From Phymatolithon calcareum (taxonomy: Eukaryota; Rhodophyta; Florideophyceae; Hapalidiales), in contig OZ345363.1 of assembly GCA_977006965.1 (NCBI GenBank), forward strand, positions 2,480,001-2,544,000: a stretch of DNA of 64,000 bases. The letters are read 5' to 3'. Shown piece after piece: positions 53,316 to 63,863 of the stretch. How positions within the stretch are numbered: the stretch's first letter is position 1; each line of letters opens with the position of its first letter. A model generated the notes under the pieces. The model made no database searches, was not told the DNA's origin, and worked only from the letters and a program-made list of their open reading frames with translations. Position numbers and translations under genes: made by a program.

Positions 53316-53905
53316 CTCCTGAGGAAGTCAGGCCCTTGTGCCACACCCCCGGAAATCAGGAGGACACAACTGGGCGAATATTTTGATGTGCGACTACTGA
53401 AGGAGAAGCTCGGCAAGGAGCGGCCTCTGATCTCCTAGTCACTTTCATAGCGGAGCAGCCACGGTAGGAATATTTCGTGGCTCAAGGAAAGGAGTAGAGA
53501 AGCTATCAGGAGAGCGCACACAATAACCACTAAACAACAGCTGGTATGGCAGTCGTATTGTTCTAAAAACATAACATGAAATTCGATTTGCAATCGGCTG
53601 ATAAACGGGATATAGACCGCTTTCGAATTCGGAAGCTCTATGATAGAAAATCCGTTTGTTTTGTCCCATGGGAGAGATATCCATCTCTCGAAGGATTCTT
53701 CGAATCCCTCGGGACCGATATATCACACTTGGAATAAACCTCGGCGGTTTTCTATCATTTCTCCCTCAAAGAGCGTTTGCATGATGCAAGTCAGCTCAAG
53801 GACCATCGCGTAAGTAGTCCACCAGCGCAGTCACGACGAGTCCTCAGTTATCTGGAAAATTAGGCAAAATACAATAATTTCTGTATCTCCCCAAGCTATT
53901 CAGGC

Positions 53906-54076
53906 AAGATTTTCGATTGTCGCACATGGAGCTCCATACAAAGAATGCGCCTGGAGTATCTGGGCACGACAATCCGCAACAAGGGAGTCACTGAACACGC
54001 AACTTGTAAAGGAAAGTATAAAGTGAAGAGAACTATGGTGGGTTTACGGGATGTTGGATTAACGTCAGGAGATTAA
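53906..54076 (+). pseudogene. Possible non-LTR retrotransposon reverse transcriptase fragment
   Basis: The frame reads RMRLEYLGTTIRNKGVTEH and TMVGLRDVGLTSGD before a stop. LEYLG followed by a short turn and a basic helix with a GL..G end resembles the thumb region after the palm of LINE-type reverse transcriptases. The catalytic palm is not recognisable upstream, so this is a guess supported by one motif. Confidence 0.35.
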
Positions 54077-54213
54077 CTACTTGTTCAACACCCTTGTATT
54101 CCGACGCGTCACGTGCCGCCCCCAGAGCCGCATGTGACCGCTTTGCAGAATCATTCCTCCTGACTTTTGAAGAATGCAATTGGGCGAACAGATTGCGTAG
54201 CGACTTAATCAGA

Positions 54214-54535
54214 TTACGACCGAAAAGGCGAAGACATGCGATACGCCATGAAGGAGCGGGCCATTCTCATGTTGCTCATCAAATCGCGAAGGCCCCGACT
54301 ACTAAAAGTGCATTGGTTTTCCGGACGCCTGCCTTCCCGCTCGGAGCCCCGCATCATAAAAAATTTCACGCAACCAAAATGTAATGAGAAAACGGAGAAA
54401 GCAATTTTAGGGCAATAGACATGTTAGATTTAGAGAGGTTGATGACGGAGAAGGTGAAAATCTGACATCATCTTAGAAAAGGGACCGTCAGAAAGCTAAA
54501 CATAAGAGAAGAGCTACTCTATTGTGGGTAGCTTC
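54214..54535 (+). repeat. Direct repeat, copy 2
   Basis: Second member of the pair described at 53035-53315, offset by about 1.21 kb. Here GATTACGACCGAAAAGGCGAAG runs straight into the main repeat, so this copy keeps the uninterrupted form. The pair could be remnants of tandem element copies or of long terminal repeats; no internal retroviral genes were identified between them. Confidence 0.85.
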
Positions 54536-54752
54536 TGACTTACCCATATATTCGCAAGATTGTCGGGCATTATTAAATTGTCAAAAAAATTAGAGAAGTC
54601 CGTTTTTAATTTTCCCGACAAAATCCATATCAGGGTTGGGCTGGTCCTGAACAAATTTTTCTTGAGAACAAGAAAGAAACGTTAAAGAAGAAGTGTTCTA
54701 GATAGGATGCAAACCTCTGCAGAAATCAACATTAGCCTGAAATGCCTTCTCT

Positions 54753-57700
54753 TCAAGAGCTCAGCTGGTTCCTAATAAGTTCAGCATAATACCCACCCTT
54801 GGTCAGCAGTTCGTCGTGAGTTCCCTGCTCAACAATCATTCCGCGACGCACGACAGCAATGGAGTCCGCATTTTTGATTGTCGAGAGGCGATGGGCGATC
54901 GTGATTGTAGTTCTTTCAGACGCCGCCTTATCCAATGCATCCTGTGCTATGCGCTCCGACTCGGCATCAAGAGCACTACAAAAAAAACAAAACGTATGCA
55001 AAATCGTTAATCTTCCCCTGGTGTTGATGAAATTAAACAAGCGCACGGCAGAACGCAGTTGAAACGTACGAGGTGGCTTCATCAAGAAGCAATACTCTCG
55101 GCTCCCGAATAATGCTTCGGGCAATAGCCACACGCTGCTTCTGACCGCCAGAAAGCTGGTTGCCGCGCGCACCGACAACCGTGTCGTACTTCTGAGGTAA
55201 CTCCATGATAAAATCGTGCGCATTCGCTTGCTTTGCTGCAGCCACAATCATGCCCTCGGTAATCGCCGTTCCCTCCGAATGCGCCAGTCCATAGCAAATG
55301 TTCTCCCTCACAGTACGATTAAAAAGATCCGGCTCCTGCGACACAATGCCCATGTGCGATCGCAGGTTCTGCACATTGACCGACTTCACCTCGTTCTCGT
55401 CGAGGTTCACACTTCCATCGCGGACGTCGTAGAACCGTTCAAGGAGACTAACGATGGTGGACTTACCGCAACCGCTTTCCCCAACCAGCGCAAGAGTATG
55501 CCCAGGCTTCACTGCCACAGAAAGTCCGCGAAGCACGGCCACATCGGGGCGACTTGGGTATTCGAACTTAATCGATTTTGCCTCCACTGCACCGTCAACG
55601 GACTTTAGAGTGCTTCCTTCCTCCGAAGTCGGGTCGATGGCAGACGTCATATCGAGCAGGTGGAACACTTTCGCTGCAGCCAATTTCGCAGCACCAATAT
55701 CAGGCATGAAAATCGAGATATTCCCAAGTGTTGCCGCGCCGAAAATTAAGCCGGTCACGCCCATCATCATGCCTTCAAAAGTACATTGGCCTCGCCTGAC
55801 GAAAATGCTTCCAACCCAGCTGGACACAAGACGAGGAAGTCCCAACGGAATGAATAAGAATATGTTAGAGCTCTCCAAGTTCACATAGAGCTTAGCATTC
55901 GAGCAGTGAGCAGAAAACATAAAACTTACAATGCTATAGCCCAGATAGAAAACTGAACAATTTCGGACAATCCGAAAGCAAGAGCCGTCATGAGCGCTTT
56001 CCGCTGCGAAACGATGAAATGAAAGTAATTATGAAAAATGTTAGAATCATTGAGATTTGCATGAGTCCTGCCTATGAGTAAAAACAGCAAACGAACCCGT
56101 CCAAAAGATAGCGGTTTTTCCAAGTCGCTAGAATACTTTTCCAGAAAGAAGTCTTGCGCTCCAAGGGCCGCAACGGTTGTCACATTATCCACCGCCTCAG
56201 ACGCAGTGCCTCCAGATTTGGCGAATTCCTTCTCCGCCTCGCCGTCAAAACCTGTCATCATCTTCATTTCCATCATCTATTCGCTCGAAAAAGATAAGCA
56301 AACAAAACACGTCAGCACGGAAGAAAAGTGATTCACCACTCGCAATAAAGTTCGGCCAAAGACATACTCCTGCAAGAGCAATACCGGGAACTACAACCAG
56401 GACCGATAAAGCGACACGCCAACATCCGTAAAACGCTACAATCAAACCGCTACCTAGTGTCGAAAGCGCGACGGTAGCCGTACCGAGAGTGTCCCCAGTA
56501 ATTCCCTTCACAAGGGAGGCTTCACTTGCCAGTCGAGTGGTGAGAGCACCGACCGAGTTAGATCGCTGGTCGAAAAATCCCATGTCCTGTTTCAGAAGTG
56601 CTTGAAAGGCTGCCTTGCGCACTTTGAACGTCAGTCGCTCGCCGCTAATACCCAAGCAACCCAGCTGAAGTACGTTTCCGACGAAGGCCCCGCATCCGCA
56701 CGCGAAAAACATGAGCGTGTAGAAGCGGATTTCCTCCTGAATGTTGGGAGTCGCAAGGCGCACAGCGACCTTGCTGAGAATCACAGCGCTTACCGGCTGC
56801 AAGTCCGGAACAAATCCAAAAAGTAGAAGTGTTGGTTAGTACTTTTGACACAAACAATCAGCTCACCTTCTATACATTGTGAGAAATACGAACCCATGCT
56901 GCACCGGCCATCCCTGCTCCGATTAGTCCGAGTGCGATGAACGGAGCTTCCGCCCTGTTGTATCGGAAGGCTCTTCCAAACACAGGATTGTTGAGGTAGG
57001 AATCATCGCCCTCTTCTGAAACCTCATCCAAATCCTTGGTCACACTCAGGTCCTTATGGATGCTCATGGATGCCTGTTTGCCTGCAGATGCACCAGGACT
57101 TCCGTCACGTTTTTCGTCCTCGTCACCGTCCTCCATGTCCCCGCCTGAAACGTTCTGAATTTCCACCAGACGACGGTACGCGCCGTCCTCCTTTCGCATC
57201 AGCTCTACATGAGTCCCCGTCTCAACGATTTTTCCAGCATTCATGACAGAGATAGCATCAGCATTTTTTACGGTGCTTAGCCTGTGAGCAATGGTCAGCG
57301 TGGTGCGGCCCTCGGACGCTTTATCGAGGGCTTCCTGCACAATGCGCTCACTCTGCGCGTCAAGACTCGCAGTTGATTCGTCCAGAATGAGTATACGTGG
57401 ATTACGCACGAGCGCGCGAGCAATGCAAATGCGTTGCTTTTGTCCACCGCTAAGCATGGCTCCGCGCTCACCAAGCATGGTGTCGTAACCTTCCGGAAGG
57501 TTGCGGATGAATCGGTCCGCATTTGCCAGTTTAGCAGCTGCAACAATTTCTTCCTCACTCACGTCATGTCGCATGACGGTTCGCTTTCCATTCGTTGGGT
57601 CCTCGACTATCTCCGTTCGAGCACCGAGGGCAATGTTGTCCCGGATCGACATCATGAAAAGGGTTGGCATCTGTCCAACATACCCGATGTTCGCACGCAG

Positions 57701-59190
57701 CCAGTGGACGTTGAGATCGCGGATATCTTCTCCATCAATGAGAATCTGACCAGCGGTCACATCATAGAATCGCTCAACGAGACGTGCGATCGTGCTCTTC
57801 CCGCAGCCGGACGGTCCCACAAGGGCTTGCGAATTGCCTGCTGGGATGTTCAGTGTGAGCGCCTGCAAGACGTTTCCGCTGCGACCATTAGTGTCCTGCG
57901 CTTCAATTCTGCTCTTGTAATTGAAATTGACATTTCGAAAAGTGATGGTGCCGACGAGCTTCTCCGGCTTTTTCCCGCTGTCAAGGTCCAGTGCGTTAAT
58001 TCCAGCCCCCATGCCAATTGTTTCAAAAACACGCGGTGCAGCGCCACGGGCAATCTGCAGTTTGTTGAAGCTTGGGCCAGCCTGACCAAGCCCCGACGCG
58101 CCAAGCACGACACTGAAGAACACAATGAAAACAGTACCTCCGTCAATTTCTCGCTGCTGCACAAGGCGGTAGCCGTACCATAAACTGAATCCGAATATGC
58201 TTAGCATGGAAACCATAACGGTACCGAGGCCAAGCCCCATGGCAAAAGCCTTTTTAACTTGAGCACGGTACGCATTTTTGAGCTCTTTTTCGTAGCGCAG
58301 TGCCTCTTCCTTCTGTGCCCCAAACGCAGTGACTGTGCGGATCATCGACAGTGCCTCGCTGGCAATCGCACCAGCTTTAGAGTATGCACCGAGTCCCTCA
58401 CCGGTGGAGTCAGCGGTGACCTTGCCCATGACGGCTCCGGAAACGCCCAGTATAGGACAGGTTGCGAGGACAACAAGAGTCATTTTCCAAGAGTAGCCTA
58501 AGGCCACTGCAAAACCGGAGATGAACATGGAGAAATATTGCAGGACAACGGTGAGCTTGTCGCCGATTCCAGCCTGAATGTATTGTATGTCGGTGATGCG
58601 CGTGACAAGTTCACCGCTCTCATTCTCGTCGAAGTATGTAGCATCCTGACGCAGAAGACTCTCGAAATAGAGCATGCGCATGCGGACACCGGCCTGATGT
58701 GCGGGGACGAGCATGAAACGGATTTGGAAAAAGGCGACAACTGCAGATGCGGCGCCCATGACGATAAACCATTTCGCAAGACCGCCGATGAGGTCAAGTG
58801 TATTTTCTTGGAATGAGGTGATGATCTGTTGCAAATTTGCCACACAGTAGTGTTAGATTCTGGTTCACGATGCAGAGTTTCGTTTGGGAGGAAGGGACTT
58901 ACGCTGCCGAAGACGATTGTGAAAAGAGGAAGCGAAAGGCCGTGGACAACGGCACAGATGCATGCCAGTAGCATTTGAAGTTTCTCAGCGGTGTTGGTAT
59001 AGCGGAACAGGGCAAAAAACGACACGGGCGGTGCTTTCTCCTCCTCCTCCGCTGAGCCTTCTTCCGTCGCATTCTTTTCCGTCTTCTTCTTGAAGGGGTT
59101 CAGACGTGCCCATAGCGAAGAGTCTTCCAAGACCGATGCATCTTCCTCCGCTCCCGCGGAGTCTTTCAGAGCACGGTTATCGTCGGCCAT
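54753..59190 (-). CDS. ABCB/MDR-type full ABC transporter, seven exons, 1291 residues
   Basis: Exons: 59190-58903, 58825-56894, 56796-56368, 56276-56097, 56003-55930, 55819-55070, 54975-54753. The sum is exactly 1291 codons plus stop, a normal length for full transporters of this family. Architecture is TMD1-NBD1-TMD2-NBD2. NBD1 has Walker [10 protein letters not shown] (about 433-441), LSGGQKQR (554), Walker B ILILDEST and [15 protein letters not shown]2 has [29 protein letters not shown] and [12 protein letters not shown]. Both ATP sites keep the catalytic Glu and switch His. The N-terminus and inter-half linker are acidic. It should be a membrane exporter of lipids or hydrophobic compounds, from family knowledge. 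Donors are GTAAGT, GTTCGT, GTATGT, GTTCGT, GTAAGT, GTACGT; all acceptors are NAG. Introns 2 and 4 rest on the less usual GTTCGT. The ATG at 59190 is the first in frame. Confidence 0.93.
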
Positions 59191-59704
59191 TTGCTCCAGG
59201 ACTACAGAATAGACGCTCTGATCAACCGGGGGTCCTTCCGTGTGCTGGATGGACGGCAAAGGGTAGATTGGATACTGTTTTGTACCGTTTACGACAGACT
59301 CGGCTATCGACGCTGTTCCAAATTAACAGGTCTACGGAATGCATTTCGGAGCGAAGCACCATCGACATCAATAATCTGCTTTTTTCATTTGGTGCCATTC
59401 AACACGTCCATCATGCTGGCGACAGCGCTGCGGACGGCCCAAGTCGGTGCGGTCATTGGTGGTAGGATGAGGTGTACGGCAAGGTATATCCGGGAGATTG
59501 GGGGCTGGTAGAAACTCAGTTGAATTTCAGAGGGAGAGAAGGATACATCATAAATACAAGTATAATTTAAGTGAAAATGAACAAATAGAAAGCGTTGGGA
59601 TGGAACCTTCCACGATAAACTACAGTGGTACTGTATTTACTGTACAACATCGTTGGCAGTCAATGTATCGCATCAACGGCGAACTATATTTGAGTCAAGT
59701 CCTA
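59191..59704. promoter_or_regulatory. Upstream region of the ABC transporter
   Basis: This interval should hold the 5' UTR and promoter of the transporter by position. No TATA-like or other known element was recognised. The plus-strand frames here are shadows or short. Confidence 0.4.
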
Positions 59705-59746
59705 GACATCTGCCTGGTTCCAGGATCCTGGAACCAGGCAGATGTC
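59705..59746. repeat. 42-bp perfect palindrome
   Basis: Two 21-bp arms, starting GACATCTGCCTGGTTCCAGG and mirrored with no spacer around GGATCC, match at every position. The next base on each side breaks the symmetry. It lies about 515 bp upstream of the ABC transporter start. Confidence 0.97.
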
Positions 59747-59786
59747 AAAGAAAAGGATTTTATTCGCGATGTCAGCGAGTACAACG

Positions 59787-59849
59787 CCGGAGAAAGTAAT
59801 TAGTTCGCCCCCCGAGACTCTCGGGGGGCGAACTAATTACTTTCTCCGG
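59787..59849. repeat. 63-bp perfect palindrome
   Basis: Two perfect 31-bp arms flank a single central C (59818). Each arm runs from CCGGAGAAAG through an AT-rich TAATTAGTTCG to a GC core CCCCCCGAGA. It begins 40 bp after the 42-bp palindrome. Because the arms are identical, the peptide EKVISSPPE can be read from both strands. The core matches the hairpin at 49152-49171. Confidence 0.97.
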
Positions 59850-60067
59850 GCCGAGACGCAGCTGACAAATAGAAATGCACCAGAAGCATATCGATGTAGC
59901 GAATCGGGTTCTGGAGAATGGCGTAACGGACTCTCGTCGAAACGCGAAGACTAGCAGTTCCCCAACAAGTGCAAAACACTGAAAGGAGCCCTTTTTGCCT
60001 GCATTTGCGTGGAGCTCTTGCCTGCTTTTATTCATTCCTCCATTGGACCCGAAATCGACATCAGAGA
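59850..60067. other. Spacer between palindromes and the next element
   Basis: No supported gene. A minus frame here (59772-60035) runs into the palindrome and looks incidental. Confidence 0.35.
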
Positions 60068-60716
60068 TTGTCTCGGACGGATGAAACCAGTCATCCGTCG
60101 CTCCGGAGGGTAATTCTAGCCCTTACTGGATAATTTAATCGAAATATTTCGGATTACTGACCCGCGATCGGATTAGCTTTTCTAAAAGCAGATCACATCG
60201 TGGATTAGAATGGCTTAATCCGGTGCATAACCGATTGGATTGAACTCTATGTATCTTTCAACTGGATGTGCTCCGGATTCGAAACTTATTTTTGAACCGG
60301 ATTGAAACCAGATTGAACACTTAATTGTTTTCCTAAACTCGACCTTACAGCTCATTTTAGGTTTATTCATGACACAAAATACTATTTTATACAGCCATTT
60401 TCCCTAAAATATGGAATTAGCGCACATTTAGGCACAAAAATACTCTCATGAGAATTTTTGTGTTGTTTGAGTCTTCGTACAGACAAATTAGATCTGGATA
60501 CCGGTGGTGTAAATTTTTAAAACTCAATTTTGATTCGGATCACGGATCAGATTCTGAGTTGTGGAGCGGATCACGGACGGATTGCGAATCAAATGCGAAT
60601 GTTTGTTTAGTGATTTGGATAAATTCTGATAAAATTTTAGGAGATTTGATTGGATAACGGATTGGGGAAAAGAGCCACTTGGCGGACTGGAGTCATCCGC
60701 AATCCGTCCGAGACAA
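60068..60716. mobile_element. Terminal-inverted-repeat element (MITE-like), 649 bp
   Basis: The left end TTGTCTCGGACGGAT (60068-60082) equals the reverse complement of the right end (60702-60716), and similarity of the next 15 bases (CAGTCATCCG versus GCGGATGACTCCAG) is partial. The interior is AT-rich, non-coding and full of CGGATT/GGATTG motifs on both strands, about fifteen occurrences. A clear target-site duplication was not seen, so the exact ends are uncertain. Confidence 0.55.
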
Positions 60717-62920
60717 ACGCTTGTCCCGGCGGAAAAGTTAATTGAAGCCTGAGCCCGTGAAGGGCTAAGCTTGACAATCAAAGCCAATAGGGAATTCCGA
60801 GAAGAATGTGTGTGATGCACTTAGCATAATTTACCACAGTCAGAGCAGGTTGCCAGAATGAGCTCTGGAAGACTCTAGCGAAAGTCTCATTGTCCGCTTC
60901 TGGTGGCAACTCCGAAAGAACTCATAGAAGTGGCGCAAAAGGAGCACGAACAACTTTTTGACACAATAGATCGCATGCCATCCGGCGCAGAGCAGTCTGG
61001 CGATGCCGCTCCATCGACGCGATGATTCCACTGGTTTGGCACTACATTATTATTGTAAAAGCCACACTGAAATCTATCCCTGTTTATGAAGACCCTATCT
61101 ACAAGTAATTGTTGAAAGAGAACAAGATGATGCGACAGCAGCTAGATTCGCATGCTCGTAGCAGGCCTGTTCGAGTTGGAATTCCGAGCGAAAAAATTTG
61201 AGAGAAATTCTGGACAGAATGACTCCTTAGGCTCTAAGGGAGCTCAAACGAACATTTGACGTACTTCACGGGCAGACATCGCAAAGGTAGTAACTAAAAA
61301 GACAAATGTAGAATAAATTTCAAGTCGGCGTTAACGGTCATGCAATATTCAATTTTATTATCTCCATCTCCGCTAGGTGCCAGAATCTTAAAACTGCAGT
61401 GAACGGAATAGAGCTGTGTCGGTATTGTGCGGTCAGCCGGTGGAGCTCTCGAGGAAATTGCATCCTACAATGCTGCCGGGCCTCACGCAGCGCAAGTAAG
61501 AAGCTCCATCCAGAGTCCGACCATGTCTAACCCCGGAATTCGACTTCCTTAAACTAATCTACAAGGAGAAAAGGGGATGGGAGGGTGGGAGAAAAAAAGA
61601 AATGATTGCTCAATGCGATGAAGCTGACGGACGACGATGTTGCGCGGATGCAACTTGGTGCCTCGCTGTTGAGATGCGCGAGCTCGCAAGTTGGCAGGTG
61701 CTATGATCTTGAGCTCAGGATCTTTCGATACATCGGATTTCGCTTCAGTGTTCGTCACCGCTGGACGGGCTCTCGTGACGGCAACTGCGGGCTACGAGTA
61801 GGTTATGACAATATCCAGGACACTCGTTGCAACGAATCGTCGTGCGGCCGAACAGTGCTGCAGTCAAACGACATTGTGTGCCTTTGCTTCACGACGCGTA
61901 GGACATTCGTCTTCGTCTGTTCTTCTTCTTCTTCTTTATTGCAGGTTTTTGAAATCTTCCTAGAATAAATCCAAAGTGCACGATCCTAGCACAGATTTCT
62001 GATGAATTCCAGACACAAATGCAGTGTGTGCGATGTAATAAAATCTGTGCAGTAAAACCCCTCTAACCGAAAACCCTACAGCTGAAAAACCTGCAAAACT
62101 GCAAACGAGCAGCCTTTCCCGACCGAAAAAGTGCGTAAAAATATCCAAATTCAAAGGTGGATTGCAAACCTGAAAAATTAGGCCCTTTATTTTTCGTTAA
62201 ATTTTGGAGGTATTTTTCACGTGAGGGGTTTATGAAAGTGTTGCTTTAATCTCGGCTTGGCTAGGTTGGTGAATTAAAGTTGGTTTTGATCAGTCGTTTT
62301 TCTCACGCGCACACCGCAACAAAAAACCGGTCACCGTACCGTATTTTGAGCATTAGCCTTCTTGTAAGTCCCGCAATTAGTGTCGGTACACGTGTGCATG
62401 GCATGCACCAATATAGAGTCCTGTGTGCCAAAGGGCGAGGGGCACTGACTGCAAGAGCTGGCCACGAGGGCGGCGAATGCCCGTCGTCGGACGCAATAGG
62501 GTCAGACAAATTTTTTTTCTCTTACTAGCGGCACTTAATGAAGTTTGAAAGCGAGCGCATTGGGTACCGGTAAAAAGAACGAAAATCGCGAGAACAAAGG
62601 CAACTGGGCGAAGCGAAACCATCTGAAGGAGATTGGGCCATGCAGGTCGCGCTACAGAGAAGGGGAATGAACCGAAAACCCCAACTCTGCGAGACACATT
62701 TAAGCTCTATATTTTACGCGTCCGGGTGAAGCGAGGAAAGAAAGCAAAATAAGGTACCAGACCTCACACCACCGTCAAAATAACAGTCACGAAGAAGGAC
62801 GGGAGACGCCGAGTCCGAATCGAAGCCGCGCCGCAGTAACAGGGGCCTACAGGCCGTAGCACCCCTCCGTGCGGTACGGAACGAATAGAGCCGCAGCGCC
62901 GCTGCTCCCGACTTGCCGCG
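60717..62920. other. Mostly empty interval with a possible small TIR element
   Basis: No convincing gene; frames at 61549-61968 on both strands overlap and lack motifs. The sequence CAGTAAAACCCCTCTAACCG at about 62050 and its partial complement GAGGGGTTTATG at about 62224 could bound a 185-bp element with pogo/Tigger-like ends, but the match is short. From 62700 GC content rises toward the gene cluster at the right edge. Confidence 0.3.
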
Positions 62921-63334
62921 ATGGCTTCAACAGGAATCGCAGGTGCTATAAGGGAAGCGACAGACGTTGCCAGAGGAATGCAATCCGCAGTCGCCATAGC
63001 CACTAATCCCAACACGGATATTGCAGAACGCCCCGATGCTGTCCCGGGAATTATCTTGAGCGTGACCTACGACGAAGCGGTGACCAAGGGGTGGAAAGTG
63101 CAAGGGATACGACCCCGTGGAAGGAAGTGTGCATTTGTTGAAGTGAAAACATCTGCAAAGGGTACGCACAAGTACCTTCCTGTGCGCCCTCTCCGCGGTC
63201 CGTTCCACCAACAGCCCATCTTTGCGCCCCCGTTTGCCGGAGCAGCGGCAGATGGCACTACCCTGCAACGGCAGGACCAGAGGTATCGACAGGATCCTGT
63301 CAAAAACTCTGACTGTTCCTACCCAGTTCGTTAA
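62921..63334 (+). CDS. Unknown protein, frame A of an overlapping set
   Basis: ATG in a good context (GCCGCGATGGCT) opens 137 codons. Content looks coding: AGAIREATDVARGMQSAVAI, PGIILSVTYDEAVTKGWKVQ, KCAFVEVKTSAKGTHKYLPV. After about residue 105 it becomes low-quality (RQDQRYRQDPVKNS), suggesting that true coding shifts to frame B near 63250-63300. No domain recognised. The region is GC-rich relative to the DNA to its left. Confidence 0.5.
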   Translation: MASTGIAGAIREATDVARGMQSAVAIATNPNTDIAERPDAVPGIILSVTYDEAVTKGWKVQGIRPRGRKCAFVEVKTSAKGTHKYLPVRPLRGPFHQQPIFAPPFAGAAADGTTLQRQDQRYRQDPVKNSDCSYPVR

Positions 63335-63809
63335 ACGTGTGGTCCATTCTGACTGGTTCACGAACGAGAATGCATTGGGTCCACTTGCTAGGAAGCTGGA
63401 AGACCTTCTCAATCGAAATGATGTCCAAGCGAAGCTCGGAACGCTAACCACGGAGCAAGCTAATGTGCAAAAATTCGATGCACTCCTATCCCTAGCCCAA
63501 TACGAAGACGGTAGAGAGGGTGATATTGGCTGGCTTGGGTCGCCACGTTTGCCAGAACAGCTCTGCCGAGCGTTGCAATTGCGCGTGTCAGGGAAAGACG
63601 AAGCTCAATGGGAATGTCCCCCGGAGAAGGACCTCCCAATGATCGAGCAAATCAGAGGAATTGAAGACGTTGCTACGACCGCTAGAAGCACTGCAAAAGA
63701 TATGGCAATGGCGGAAAATGACACCGGCAGCGCCGGTAGTGTTGGAATAGACTGGAAGGCAATGGATGACGTTGTCAAACGTATCCGACAGCTAAAAACA
63801 ACAATCTAA
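63240..63809 (+). CDS. Unknown protein, frame B (+1 relative to A)
   Basis: This frame is open from 63222 and overlaps frame A by about 110 nt; protein-like sequence is RILSKTLTVPTQFVKRVVHS, PLARKLEDLLNRNDVQAKLG, TEQANVQKFDALLSLAQYED and VGIDWKAMDDVVKRIRQLKT before TAA at 63807. It has no convincing ATG where coding begins, so it is best read as the continuation of A after a single-base change, a splice or a +1 frameshift. Helical, charged; function unknown. Confidence 0.5.
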   Translation, partial: EQRQMALPCNGRTRGIDRILSKTLTVPTQFVKRVVHSDWFTNENALGPLARKLEDLLNRNDVQAKLGTLTTEQANVQKFDALLSLAQYEDGREGDIGWLGSPRLPEQLCRALQLRVSGKDEAQWECPPEKDLPMIEQIRGIEDVATTARSTAKDMAMAENDTGSAGSVGIDWKAMDDVVKRIRQLKTTI

Positions 63810-63863
63810 CTTGATGGCGGCCGGCCCTGGAATGAACTATGCCTGGCCGCAGGCTTCGGAGAC

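Noticed and set aside
57434-58183. Plus-strand open frame of about 250 codons
   Set aside because: It lies antisense to exon 2 of the ABC transporter, whose protein is fully consistent; it is a shadow frame.
59787-59849. Rho-independent terminator
   Set aside because: It has a long hairpin but no following T run and sits in a eukaryotic context upstream of the nearest gene; both arms are perfect far beyond what a terminator needs.
62050-62235. Pogo/Tigger-type MITE
   Set aside because: Only about 10 bp of the ends match as inverted repeat and no TA duplication could be fixed, so it is mentioned only as a possibility.
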